NCBI GenBank assembly: GCA_024637195.1
Contig: JAGXFN010000012.1
Coordinates: forward strand, 62,001-126,000
Direction of reading: 5' to 3'
DNA length: 64,000 nt
Origin: Arcobacter sp.
GTDB lineage: Bacteria; Campylobacterota; Campylobacteria; Campylobacterales; Sulfurimonadaceae
Shown here: piece after piece, positions 26,631 to 35,663 of the stretch
Layout: the number at the start of each line of letters is the position of its first letter
Position numbering within the stretch: position 1 is the first letter of the stretch
Translations under genes and position numbers: made by a program
Notes under the pieces: generated by a model
Databases searched by the model: none
Told to the model about the DNA's origin: nothing
Seen by the model: the letters and a program-made list of their open reading frames with translations, nothing else

Positions 26631-26999
26631 TTATTGCAAAAAACCTATATACAAGACAGCAACCCAAATAGTGCCTGTAAGGATGAGACTGAGAAAGACC
26701 AGGGCTGCACCGGCATCTTTTGAACGTTTAGCCAGCTCATGGTAGTCCATTGTCACCAGATCAACGACACGCTCGATAGCACTGTTGGCTACTTCAGCCA
26801 TGATCGGGATAAACAAAGAGAGCGAGAGGATCGCCTGCAGATGAAAAGCCAGCGGCAGAAACCAGGCGACGATGTTCATCACGACAAACAGAAGCATCTG
26901 CATTTTGAAAGAACTCTCATTTTTGCTGATGTCGGCCAGACCGGCAAGGGCATATGTCGTATTTTTAAAAAGTGTGTATTTTGGTTTGTTCAGTGCCAT
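26631..26999 (-). CDS. dgkA: Diacylglycerol kinase, prokaryotic type
   Basis: 122 residues with three membrane helices. The signature EVANSAIERVVDLVT (family ExxNTAIExVVD) and the N-terminal KNTTYALAGLADISKNESSF match DgkA. It phosphorylates diacylglycerol (recycled from periplasmic glucan or LPS modification) to phosphatidic acid in the inner membrane. A TCTCCTGCG (minus-strand GGAGAA) site precedes the start. Confidence 0.93.
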   Translation of the reverse strand: MALNKPKYTLFKNTTYALAGLADISKNESSFKMQMLLFVVMNIVAWFLPLAFHLQAILSLSLFIPIMAEVANSAIERVVDLVTMDYHELAKRSKDAGAALVFLSLILTGTIWVAVLYIGFLQ

Positions 27000-27023
27000 T
27001 TTTTCTCCTGCGTTCGTCTGCTG

Positions 27024-27695
27024 TTATTTGCTCTTTTTTGAAGCTTTGGCGGATTTGATGTTTATTTTTCGAGGAACACCCTTCAGGACAGACTCTTTTG
27101 TAAAGACCTGCGCGGCTCTTGGCTTGGGTTCACCGATTTGAGGCTTGGCACCCGGTTTGCCGCCAAAAGTCTTTTTTCCAAAAGGGTTGTTCTCTTTTTT
27201 GCCTTTTTTGTCCTCACGCTTTTCTTCACTCGCATAATCGCGCTTGGGTGCATTTGCGTCGAAAAGCTTTGAGCGGGTCTGTATTTTTACAGAAGCAGGT
27301 TCAAATCCGCTAATCGGCTCTTTCATAAGTGTCCTTCCCAGCAGGGTCTCTATCGGATAAAGAAGTTTTTGCTCATTAGGGTCAAGCAAAACAAGGGCGT
27401 GTGTTTTCGCATGGGCAAGACGATCGGCATAAAGACGAGGACTTTCAGGAAGGTCATAGCTGACAAGAAGATCATACTTAAGTTCGCACTCCAAAAGCTC
27501 CGCGTCGCTGAGCACAGTGACATGCTCACTGCCCACTTTGTTTCTGATTGCTTCAGCATCATTTGTCGTTGCGACAAGGATACTAAGCTCAGCATTGCAT
27601 TCAAGCAAAAGATCAAGAAGTTCATCTTTGCGCTCAGGGCTGCAAAGGTGGACACGATGGTTTTGGCGTTTGACTAACTGGATAGGAGATGGCAT
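27024..27695 (-). CDS. Helicase-C (RecA2)-like protein without motor domain, basic tail
   Basis: 223 residues. The first 110 resemble the second RecA domain of DEAD-box helicases: RVHLCSPERKDELLDLLLE (as in helicases RKxxLLxxLL), ILVATTNDAEAI, ELKYDLLVSYDLPESPRLYADRL, where helicases have [24 protein letters not shown]. The arginine fingers (HRxGRTGR) are lost: it reads ADRLAHAKTHAL. No RecA1 domain with Walker motifs is present. The C-terminal 100 residues are Lys/Gly/Pro-rich and likely bind RNA. The divergent neighbour is a RhlE-type helicase. Confidence 0.65.
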   Translation of the reverse strand: MPSPIQLVKRQNHRVHLCSPERKDELLDLLLECNAELSILVATTNDAEAIRNKVGSEHVTVLSDAELLECELKYDLLVSYDLPESPRLYADRLAHAKTHALVLLDPNEQKLLYPIETLLGRTLMKEPISGFEPASVKIQTRSKLFDANAPKRDYASEEKREDKKGKKENNPFGKKTFGGKPGAKPQIGEPKPRAAQVFTKESVLKGVPRKINIKSAKASKKSK

Positions 27696-27794
27696 AAAAA
27701 GTCCTTGGTAAATAAGCCTCTATAAACGAGGAGAGCTAAGCGGTCAAAAAAGATGGCTCAAGCGCAGACCGAAGGCGCGAGCAATATAATTGAA

Positions 27795-27800
27795 ATTATA
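27795..27800 (-). promoter_or_regulatory. -10 element for the RecA2-like gene
   Basis: TATAAT on the minus strand, about 100 bases before the start at 27695, divergent from the helicase promoter. No clear -35. Confidence 0.35.
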
Positions 27801-27902
27801 GCCAAAAAGAAGAATTTTGTGATTTGCAATTTTTGCATACGCCGCAGATCCATCACATTCTTTTAATTTATCTTAACTTATCTTTGTGTTTTGTTTTAAT
27901 TA

Positions 27903-27911
27903 TGGTATAAT
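27903..27911 (+). promoter_or_regulatory. Extended -10 promoter of the DEAD-box helicase gene
   Basis: TGGTATAAT, an extended -10. It implies a leader of about 130 bases before the ATG at 28050, longer than most leaders here and reminiscent of cold-shock-regulated helicase genes. Confidence 0.55.
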
Positions 27912-28049
27912 TACGTAATTTCAGCGCACTTCGGTCTGCGACTGACGTCGTTTTTGTCATCCTTCGATAACTTAACAATCTTACACCCTCCAGCCTAGAC
28001 CGACCCAGGTTCACGAATTTTGGTAGGCTCATTATACAAGGTACAATCC

Positions 28050-29354
28050 ATGTCATTTACAACTCTCGGCTTATCTGAGCCAATTTTACGTGCTATAGCA
28101 GAACAAGGCTACAGCGAACCAACACCGATACAAAAGCAGGCAATCCCTGTCATTTTGAACAAACAAGACGTTCTCGCCGGTGCGCAAACCGGAACCGGCA
28201 AAACTGCAGGTTTTACCCTGCCGCTTTTACAGAACCTAAGCGATAACACACCTGTAAAAGGAACCCGCCACGTACGCGCACTTATCCTTACTCCGACACG
28301 CGAACTCGCGGCTCAGGTTGGCGAAAGTGTCAAGACTTACGGGAAATATCTTCCTTTGACCTCGACTATCATCTTTGGCGGTGTCAGCATCAATCCGCAG
28401 ATAGCGACACTTCGCAGAGGCGTAGATATCCTCATCGCTACTCCGGGCCGTTTGCTGGACCACGTCGGCCAAAAAACGCTTGATCTTTCTCATGTGGAAT
28501 GTCTGATACTGGACGAAGCAGACCGTATGCTTGATATGGGATTTATCCACGACATCAAAAAGGTTCTTGCACTGCTTCCGAAAAAGCGGCAAAACCTGCT
28601 CTTCTCGGCAACATTCTCAAATGAGATCAAAGCCATGGCAGACAACCTTCTAAACGCTCCCGTTCTGATCGAAGTTGCCCGCCGCAATACCTCGTCCGAG
28701 CAGGTGAAACAGATCGTACACCCTGTCGATCGAGAGCGCAAGCGCGATCTTCTCTCTTCTTTGATAAAAAAAGGCGACTGGAAGCAGGTGCTTGTCTTTA
28801 CCCGAACCAAACACGGCGCGAACCGTCTGACAGAACAGCTTGGCAAAGACGGGATCACCGCAGCTGCCATCCACGGCAACAAAAGCCAGACGGCACGAAC
28901 CAACGCCCTGGCCAACTTCAAGCAAGGTACGGTGCGCGTTCTCGTCGCTACCGATATCGCGGCACGCGGGATCGACATCGACCAGCTTCCGCATGTTGTC
29001 AACTTCGAGCTTCCTAATGTTCCCGAGGATTATGTCCACCGTATCGGCCGTACGGGCCGTGCGGGAAATTTCGGCGAGGCAATGTCGCTGGTATGTGTGG
29101 ATGAGCTTGAGCTTCTTCGCAATATCGAGAAACTGATCAAACGCCCGATTGAAAAGGTAATGATCAAAGAATTTACACCCGATCCTTCGATAAAAGCCGA
29201 GCCGATTCAGCAAAAAAGCAGAGGACGTTCCGGCAACAACAGCGGGTCACGTTCAAATGGCGGCGAAAGAAGCAAGCCACGAACAAGCAGCAGCGAGCGA
29301 GGCAGAACACACTCCAAGTCAGCCCAGTCTCCGGCTTCAAGACGTCGAGGCTAA
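28050..29354 (+). CDS. DEAD-box RNA helicase, RhlE-like
   Basis: About 434 residues from ATG 28050 ([20 protein letters not shown]). The upstream in-frame ATG at 28020 lacks a ribosome binding site and family similarity. All motifs are present: Q motif (EPTPIQKQ), [44 protein letters not shown] and [11 protein letters not shown] Ser/Arg/Gly-rich tail (about 380-434) typical of RhlE-type proteins follows. It remodels RNA in ribosome assembly or decay. Confidence 0.95.
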   Translation: MSFTTLGLSEPILRAIAEQGYSEPTPIQKQAIPVILNKQDVLAGAQTGTGKTAGFTLPLLQNLSDNTPVKGTRHVRALILTPTRELAAQVGESVKTYGKYLPLTSTIIFGGVSINPQIATLRRGVDILIATPGRLLDHVGQKTLDLSHVECLILDEADRMLDMGFIHDIKKVLALLPKKRQNLLFSATFSNEIKAMADNLLNAPVLIEVARRNTSSEQVKQIVHPVDRERKRDLLSSLIKKGDWKQVLVFTRTKHGANRLTEQLGKDGITAAAIHGNKSQTARTNALANFKQGTVRVLVATDIAARGIDIDQLPHVVNFELPNVPEDYVHRIGRTGRAGNFGEAMSLVCVDELELLRNIEKLIKRPIEKVMIKEFTPDPSIKAEPIQQKSRGRSGNNSGSRSNGGERSKPRTSSSERGRTHSKSAQSPASRRRG

Positions 29355-29507
29355 CTCCTAAAACCCAGAAGACAAGTCCTTAGTCGGCTTCTCTTCTGCA
29401 CTCCGTCCCATTCTCCCATTAAAATAATATTGTCACTCCTGCCTTTGAGAGCAAAAGTATTGTCATAAGGTATTACTCATGTCAAATTTCCAGCAACGGC
29501 AGTGAGG

Positions 29508-29531
29508 GATTCTTTTTTTTGTAAAAGAATC
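29508..29531. terminator. Bidirectional-looking hairpin between helicase and TPR genes
   Basis: GATTCTTTT and AAAAGAATC form perfect 9-bp arms with a 6-base loop. The A/T-rich arms supply U-tracts in both directions. It ends four bases from the TPR gene stop, so it mainly serves that minus-strand gene. Confidence 0.55.
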
Positions 29532-29534
29532 TTC

Positions 29535-30419
29535 CTAACTGATGGCGTCTTGGAACTCTTCTGAGTCTTTCATGCACTCAAAAGAAGGTTCTTTGACAAT
29601 GTCATCTCGTAGATTTGGATTTTTGTTCAGGGCTGTTTTAAGGTCAATGATCGCGTCATTGAAATTTCCAAGTTTTGCATGAGCACAGGCTCTCTGCCAG
29701 TAGGCGTAGCCATAATCAGGATCGATATTTATCGCCTTGTCACTAAGATTTAACGCCCATTCGTACTCGTCCAGATCCAAGACAGCATCCGCTTTGTAGG
29801 CGTAGGCTTCCGCATCATCCGCGTTGAGTTTAAGTATCTCGTCATACACCTCGATCTTCGATTGCAGGTTTGTTTCTAGGTTTGAACGCATCCACAACGA
29901 GTGGTTTAACTGGGTATTATAGATTTTATTTTGGTTATCCAGTATATTTCTGGACTGTTCGCCCAGACGTGTTTGCAGCAGTTCAAGTTCTTCATTATAC
30001 TTCTTGGTAATCTGTTCTACACGCCGTTCAACAATGTCTTCCGTTTTTTTACGGATATCTCGAAGCGAATTCCATCCGGCAAAGATCAAAAATGATGTCG
30101 CACCGGCGATGATATAGAAGATGTTTCCCACCGTGTCGGTGATGTATCTTGCGGCTCTGTCTGTTTGCTCAACCTCTGCTCTTGAAACACGGTGCTCAAG
30201 TTCCGTACGAAGTGCTTGCTGATCTATACGGATATTTCTAAGTTCATCCAAGATATAACGCTCGATCAACGGTTTAAAAAGCGGTTTTTCTATCGACTCG
30301 TCTTCAAATTCAGCAGCGCCGGCGTTTAGGCCAATGAAGATACTCGCCATCAAGACGAATGAAAGAAGAATATTCTTTGCCTTATTTTGATCTGCATAAT
30401 TTTGTCTGTTTAATCGCAT
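29535..30419 (-). CDS. Exported TPR membrane protein
   Basis: 294 residues. Signal peptide or TM1 (NILLSFVLMASIFIGLNAGA), an acidic segment, a coiled coil, TM2 (IFYIIAGATSFLIFAGW, about 97-115), a second coiled coil (EDIVERRVEQITKKYNEELE) and then TPR repeats (about 185-290: DAEAYAYKADAVLDLDEYEW, YGYAYWQRACAHAKLGNFND). Orientation of the TPR part depends on whether the first segment is cleaved. TPRs suggest a scaffold role; partner unknown. Confidence 0.75.
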   Translation of the reverse strand: MRLNRQNYADQNKAKNILLSFVLMASIFIGLNAGAAEFEDESIEKPLFKPLIERYILDELRNIRIDQQALRTELEHRVSRAEVEQTDRAARYITDTVGNIFYIIAGATSFLIFAGWNSLRDIRKKTEDIVERRVEQITKKYNEELELLQTRLGEQSRNILDNQNKIYNTQLNHSLWMRSNLETNLQSKIEVYDEILKLNADDAEAYAYKADAVLDLDEYEWALNLSDKAINIDPDYGYAYWQRACAHAKLGNFNDAIIDLKTALNKNPNLRDDIVKEPSFECMKDSEEFQDAIS

Positions 30420-30609
30420 GAAATTGCCTTTTTATTTAAAAATATCTATTATTTTTCCAAAAAACTTGATGGGATCAATGATCTACAGTGATTATAATAA
30501 GTGAAGTTTTTCTGTTTGTATAGTAACTAAAAGGTGCTAAAATGAACTTTAGAGGTCTCCTTAGGATACCTTTGAAGCCCTGCTTGTCGTCAGAGAGTTC
30601 AAAGCTGCT
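30420..30609. other. Spacer with imperfect hairpin
   Basis: About 190 AT-rich bases between two minus-strand genes. An inverted repeat near 30550-30570 (AGGTCTCC/GGATACCT, one mismatch) may end or attenuate transcription. No gene seen. Confidence 0.35.
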
Positions 30610-32442
30610 CTAGATTGCAAAATTGAAGATATCTTTCTCTGCATCAGCATCGCCGGAGAAGCACTCTTCGCTTTGATAGCAGACCATCTTGTTTTTGCCG
30701 GCACGCTTTGCCTTATACATCGCTTCATCCGCTTTTTTGATAAGATCATTGCCTGCCGCATCCGTAGGATAAACACTTACACCCATACTCATCTCTACCG
30801 GAATAACATGTCCGTTGATATGTGCAGGCGAATAGGTGATTTGCATAATTTTTCCGGCAAGTGTTTTCATCATCGTAAAATTGTCGATCTCTTCAAGGAT
30901 AATGACAAACTCGTCACCCCCATAGCGGCAGACAGTGTCTTCGCCGCGAAGCATGCTTTTGAAGTAGTCCGCACAGTGCTGGAGTACCTTATCGCCGACA
31001 TCATGTCCGTAGGTGTCATTGATCGGCTTAAAATTGTCGAGATCGCAGAAGAGAACAGCTACACGTTTTTGCGTTCTTTGCGCATGAAAAACTGCATGCT
31101 CCAGGCGGTCGTTCAAGATCAGACGGTTAGAGAGTCCTGTCAGCGCGTCATGCGTAGCAAGATGGGCATACTTTTTATCATCGCTGCGCTGTGCGGTAAC
31201 GTCAGAAAAAATACTGATATAGTTCTCAACTTCGCCGCGTCTGTTCTTGATCGCATTGATGCTCTGCCATGCGATAAACATCTCCCCGTTTTTTTTACGG
31301 TTTTTTATCTCTCCCTGCCAGTAACCCTGCGTCTCGATCTTGTGCCAAAGATCACGGTAGAAGTTTTTGTTATGCTGTCCTGAGGCAAATAACTTCGGAT
31401 CTTTTTTGTGCACCTCGTCGATAGTATAGCCTGTAATATCCGTAAAAGCATCATTAATGTGCATGATCTCATTCTCGGCATTGGCGATCAAAACACCGTC
31501 TACCGTGTGTTTGAAGATTGCGGAGCGTATATTTAGCATCTTTAGGTTGTACTGGTTGTCGATGGCTGAACCGATCAGCTGTGCCACCGTCTTGAGCGTA
31601 TTGGCATCAGTAGCATCAAAAACACGGTTTTCATTGTTTCCAATACCCAAGAATCCCCACCATGTTCCGTTAGAAAAGATGGGAATGATAAGCAGCGAAT
31701 TGACGCGGTATTCGTAAAAAAGAGCCTGCCCTGACTCGACTACATCCTGCTTGAGATTGTTGAAGCTCTCTGCACGCTGCAGTTGCTCTTTTAGAGCATT
31801 TAGCTTGAGCGAATTATAAGGCAGGATGCTTGCAGGTTGGGCATCGCTGTTCTCATTGATAAGAAGAAACCGCCTGGCAAGCTTCGGGTCGTCACTCTCT
31901 TCATTTTTAAACAAGAAAAGCGCAGAGGCTTCGGCCGCCGCTTTTAAGGAGCGCATCTCTTCATAAAGCGTCTCGTCCCAGTCATTGTGCTGCAAAAAAC
32001 GCTGGGACATCTTGTTGACCGCTTCAAGGATATTTTGATGTCGGTTGAGTGAGCACTGAATGAACTTTATTTTGAATATTTCGCTGCTTAAACGCTCAAT
32101 GACCTGTAAAAAGTGCTCTTTGTCAAAGGGTTTGAAGAAAAACTGGTTAACCCCCAGGTGAATCGCATCAAGAAGATAAGATTTGTTGTCAAAATTGGTA
32201 AAGATCGCTATCTTGACCTGACTGTCAAGATCGCGGATAATTCTGATCATTTCAAGGCCGTTCATTCCCGGCATATTGATATCAGAAAGAAGGATATCCG
32301 GAGCAAAACTTTCAAACTTTTCCAGACCTTCTTTGCCGCTGCTGGCAAGCATGACTTCGCGTTGGTCATTTTCAAGCATTTTTAAAAGGATTGTTGTCGT
32401 TATTTTGTCATCATCAACAACAAGGATTTTTAGTTTTTTCAT
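30610..32442 (-). CDS. Response regulator diguanylate cyclase (REC-GAF-PAS-GGDEF)
   Basis: 610 residues. Receiver domain 1-120: acidic DDD at 9-11, phospho-Asp in ILLSDINMPG, conserved Thr in AIFTNFDN, Lys in FFFKPFD. A GAF-like domain spans about 145-300, PAS about 305-425 (MHINDAFTDITGYTIDEVHK), GGDEF about 440-590 with YGGDEF and an RGED inhibitory site five residues earlier. Likely an active c-di-GMP synthase controlled by phosphorylation; the cognate kinase is not adjacent. Confidence 0.92.
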   Translation of the reverse strand: MKKLKILVVDDDKITTTILLKMLENDQREVMLASSGKEGLEKFESFAPDILLSDINMPGMNGLEMIRIIRDLDSQVKIAIFTNFDNKSYLLDAIHLGVNQFFFKPFDKEHFLQVIERLSSEIFKIKFIQCSLNRHQNILEAVNKMSQRFLQHNDWDETLYEEMRSLKAAAEASALFLFKNEESDDPKLARRFLLINENSDAQPASILPYNSLKLNALKEQLQRAESFNNLKQDVVESGQALFYEYRVNSLLIIPIFSNGTWWGFLGIGNNENRVFDATDANTLKTVAQLIGSAIDNQYNLKMLNIRSAIFKHTVDGVLIANAENEIMHINDAFTDITGYTIDEVHKKDPKLFASGQHNKNFYRDLWHKIETQGYWQGEIKNRKKNGEMFIAWQSINAIKNRRGEVENYISIFSDVTAQRSDDKKYAHLATHDALTGLSNRLILNDRLEHAVFHAQRTQKRVAVLFCDLDNFKPINDTYGHDVGDKVLQHCADYFKSMLRGEDTVCRYGGDEFVIILEEIDNFTMMKTLAGKIMQITYSPAHINGHVIPVEMSMGVSVYPTDAAGNDLIKKADEAMYKAKRAGKNKMVCYQSEECFSGDADAEKDIFNFAI

Positions 32443-32560
32443 ATCTCTTTTTTAAGTAGAATTATTTATTTACATTGTATATCAATAGACTTAATTCCTA
32501 CTTTTTGAGGCTTAAAAATATTTTATGTTTAAAAAAGTTCTATTTTATACCCAGCGTCTA

Positions 32561-34246
32561 TCATGATATGCTCTTTACTCCCTCTTTATATTCATTTTCG
32601 ACATAAAACCTATAGTTGTTTTTTCCATTGTTTTTTGCATCATACATGGCCAGGTCTGCTCTTTTGATAAGCGACTCGATGTCAAGGCCGTCAGAAGGAA
32701 AGATCGAGATGCCCATACTCGCACCTATCACAATCTCTTTGTCTTGAAACATAAAAGGTTCACTGATGGAAGAGATCGCTTTTTGCGCAATAACCTTTAA
32801 GTCTTCAAGGCTCCGAACATCCTCTACCAAAATAATAAATTCGTCTCCGCCCAAACGGCTTACGGTGTCTTCGCTGCGCATCACATCCAAAAGTTTAGCC
32901 GCGACATCCTTGAGCAAAGCATCTCCCGCGTCGTGACCGAAGTTGTCATTGACCTCTTTGAAGCCGTCAAGGTCGATAAAAAGCAGCGCCAGTTTCTTCC
33001 CGTCACGGTACTTGATGGCGATCGCGTGCGCGAGTCGGTCTTGGAGCAAAAAGCGGTTAGGCAACCCTGTCAGTTGATCGTGGTAGGCTTTTCTATTGAC
33101 CTCCGCCTGATGCTTTTTGGCCTCTGTGATGTCCTGAAAAAGGCCGGTATACTGTTTTACATCGCCATCCGTACCTACGATTGCCGACATAGAGGTGAAT
33201 TGCGGATAAAGTTCTCCATTTTTACGACGGTTCCAGATCTCGCCCTGCCAATGCCCATTCTCTTTGAGCGACTTCCACATTACGGCAAAAAAATTCTCAC
33301 TATGCTTATCGGATTTTAAAATACTGATGTTTTTGCCGACGGCCTCTTTTGAGGAAAACTGCGTGATCTCTGTAAAGGCAGGATTGACAGACATGATCGT
33401 ACCCTCGGCATCGGTTACGATGATCCCCTCTCGCGAGTTTTCAATGATCTCGGCAGAGAGATGCAGCTGTTCTTCGGCTTTAAGCCGTGTCTTGATTTCA
33501 TTTTGAAGACTGTGGTTGATCGCTTGCAGTTCGGTTGTACGCTTTTCAACAAGCTCTTCTAAATGCTGTCTATATTTATTCAGTTCGTCTGCGATGCGCT
33601 TTTGTTCGGTTATGTCTTTGACAATCGCCACCAAGCTGCTGCTCTGAGCCTCGCAGACGACATATTGCAAATAGACTTCGACCGGGATAAGATGGCCATT
33701 TTTATGTCTGTGTTCCGTTTCAAATGTGATCGAAGACTTTGTTCCCTGAATCAAAGGGGCAATCATCTTCCGGTAACTTTTTTTGTTGTAGGAGACTCTG
33801 ATATCGGCTGGCGTTAACTCAAACAGCTCTTTTTTAGTGTAGCCTAATTGCTTGATCGCCCTTTGGTTTGCATATAAAAACTTCAGGCTTACCGGGTCAA
33901 AGAGAAAAACACAGTCATTGGTCTGATCGAGTGCCGACTTAAAGCGTTGAAGCTCTATTTCGGAGCGTTGGATTGAACGTATATAAGGAATGATCATTGC
34001 CAATCCAAGAAGCATACAGAACGAGATAAGCAGTGTCGCTAGTTCGATTTGAAGCGGCGAGAGAAGAACTGTTTTAGCATTTAGAAACATTATCGCACCT
34101 CTTACTCCCATCAGAAACAAAGAAAAAGCGATAAAAAACCATGCAAGCCACCTGCGCGTGATCCCTATCAGGCGTAAGACCAAAAACACAGCGGCAAACT
34201 GCATTAAAATTGATGCTATTGAAATATATTCCGACTCTGTCATCAA
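32561..34246 (-). CDS. Membrane PAS-PAS-GGDEF diguanylate cyclase
   Basis: 561 residues. Three N-terminal membrane helices (about 8-95), PAS1 (about 105-225), a coiled coil, PAS2 (about 265-375) and GGDEF (about 390-550). The active site is LGGDEF with an RSED inhibitory site five residues before. The membrane part is short and lacks a large periplasmic domain, so sensing is probably in the membrane or by the PAS domains (redox or oxygen is common in the family). Confidence 0.9.
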   Translation of the reverse strand: MMTESEYISIASILMQFAAVFLVLRLIGITRRWLAWFFIAFSLFLMGVRGAIMFLNAKTVLLSPLQIELATLLISFCMLLGLAMIIPYIRSIQRSEIELQRFKSALDQTNDCVFLFDPVSLKFLYANQRAIKQLGYTKKELFELTPADIRVSYNKKSYRKMIAPLIQGTKSSITFETEHRHKNGHLIPVEVYLQYVVCEAQSSSLVAIVKDITEQKRIADELNKYRQHLEELVEKRTTELQAINHSLQNEIKTRLKAEEQLHLSAEIIENSREGIIVTDAEGTIMSVNPAFTEITQFSSKEAVGKNISILKSDKHSENFFAVMWKSLKENGHWQGEIWNRRKNGELYPQFTSMSAIVGTDGDVKQYTGLFQDITEAKKHQAEVNRKAYHDQLTGLPNRFLLQDRLAHAIAIKYRDGKKLALLFIDLDGFKEVNDNFGHDAGDALLKDVAAKLLDVMRSEDTVSRLGGDEFIILVEDVRSLEDLKVIAQKAISSISEPFMFQDKEIVIGASMGISIFPSDGLDIESLIKRADLAMYDAKNNGKNNYRFYVENEYKEGVKSIS

Positions 34247-34411
34247 CTCAATCCTTTAATGGTGGCATGTATACAAATTGATTCTTGAAAAATTGAAATT
34301 GAACAATAAATATGCAGAAAACTATTATATTAAAAACAATATTATAAAACTATAAAAAACATTTACTATTTTTTAGGCTCACTCTTTAAAAAAGTTCTGA
34401 CCTTATCTTGC

Positions 34412-34417
34412 TATGAT
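34412..34417 (+). promoter_or_regulatory. -10-like element for the alcohol dehydrogenase
   Basis: TATGAT about 43 bases before the ATG at 34460, in an AT-rich 210-base spacer. A GAAGGAG site follows nine bases before the start. Confidence 0.35.
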
Positions 34418-34459
34418 GCTGTGAACACATACAATGCATATTAATGAAGGAGATATAAA

Positions 34460-35605
34460 ATGAATGATTTCACCTATTACAACCCGACAAAGATCGAGTT
34501 TGGCAGAGGCAAAGAAAACAATATAGGTCTGCATATCAAAGAAGCCGGCGTACAGAGTGTTTTACTGGTATATGGAGTAGGAAGCATCAAAAAGACCGGT
34601 CTGTATGACAAAGTCATCGCCTCCCTTAAAGAAAGCGGCATTGCCTGCGAAGAGCTCGACGGTGTTGTCAGCAATCCTCTTCTCAGTCGGGTAAACGATG
34701 GCATTGCGATCGTAAAAACAAACAAACTTCAAGCCGTGCTTGCTGTCGGAGGAGGCTCTGTCGCTGATTCTGCCAAGGCAATCGCTGCGGGGGCCTGTTA
34801 TGAAGGAGATGTCTGGGATTTTTACATTCAAAAAGCACAGATCAAAGAAGCGCTCCCTTTGTTTACGATCATGACACTTGGCGCAACGGCTAGCGAGATG
34901 AACGGAAACTCTGTACTTATGAATGATGAGACAAAACAAAAATATTCGTTCTCTTCTGTTTTGGCAAATCCTGTTCTTTCCATCATCAATCCCGAGCTGA
35001 TGGCCTCGGTCACGCAGGAGTATTTGGCCTACTCGGCAGTTGATATCATTGCGCACAGTATAGAGGTCTATTTTACCGCCTCGCATCATCCCCATTTCAA
35101 CTCCAGAATCGTAGAGTCCATCGTAAAAAGTGTTATAGAAACAACAGAGATACTGCTTGAAGACCCTGCTGATTATGAGGCAAGAGGCGAGTTTGCCTGG
35201 GTCGCGATACAGGCACTAAATGGTTTGACTCCGGCCGGTACGGCGGGCGGAAACTTTCCTAATCACATGATAGAGCACTCGCTTTCTGCGCTTTTCAATG
35301 TCGCGCATGGAGCAGGTCTTTCTATCGTTATCCCGGCATGGATGAAATGGTATAAAAACAAAAATCCCCAGCAGTTCAAACGCTTTGCTGCAGAGATCTT
35401 TGGTCTTGAAAGTGCAGATCTTGGTATACAAAAGCTCGAAGAATGGTTCAAGAAAATAGGCTCTCCGGTAAGCTTGGCAGATGCAAACATTCCAAGAGAG
35501 GCGATAGCCGCCCTGGCCGAAAACGCCGCCGGATCCGCTAAGTTATGGGGAATGGATGATATGTATACCGTGGAGGTCATCGCTGAGATATTGAAAAAAG
35601 CATAA
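34460..35605 (+). CDS. Iron-containing alcohol dehydrogenase, BdhA/YqhD-like
   Basis: A 381-residue group III alcohol dehydrogenase. The nucleotide-binding AVGGGSVADSAKAIA is present. Metal-ligand candidates are Asp and His in SAVDIIAHSIE and histidines in FPNHMIEHSLSA and NVAHGAGLS. The family reduces aldehydes to alcohols (butanol, or broad reactive aldehydes in YqhD) with NAD(P)H. It is monocistronic: a hairpin covers its stop. Confidence 0.9.
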   Translation: MNDFTYYNPTKIEFGRGKENNIGLHIKEAGVQSVLLVYGVGSIKKTGLYDKVIASLKESGIACEELDGVVSNPLLSRVNDGIAIVKTNKLQAVLAVGGGSVADSAKAIAAGACYEGDVWDFYIQKAQIKEALPLFTIMTLGATASEMNGNSVLMNDETKQKYSFSSVLANPVLSIINPELMASVTQEYLAYSAVDIIAHSIEVYFTASHHPHFNSRIVESIVKSVIETTEILLEDPADYEARGEFAWVAIQALNGLTPAGTAGGNFPNHMIEHSLSALFNVAHGAGLSIVIPAWMKWYKNKNPQQFKRFAAEIFGLESADLGIQKLEEWFKKIGSPVSLADANIPREAIAALAENAAGSAKLWGMDDMYTVEVIAEILKKA

Positions 35606-35619
35606 CAATAAGTTATGCT
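35599..35619 (+). terminator. Hairpin at the end of the dehydrogenase overlapping the next promoter
   Basis: AGCATAAC and GTTATGCT form perfect 8-bp arms around a 5-base loop, covering the dehydrogenase stop. The last base of the hairpin is the first base of a TATAAT. There is no long T tract, so termination is uncertain. Confidence 0.45.
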
Positions 35620-35624
35620 ATAAT
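35619..35624 (+). promoter_or_regulatory. -10 promoter element of the five-TM GGDEF gene
   Basis: TATAAT about 40 bases before the ATG at 35664, partly inside the preceding hairpin. Confidence 0.5.
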
Positions 35625-35663
35625 CTAAGCTGAAAAAATCAGCCAAAGGTCTTTGCGCATCCT

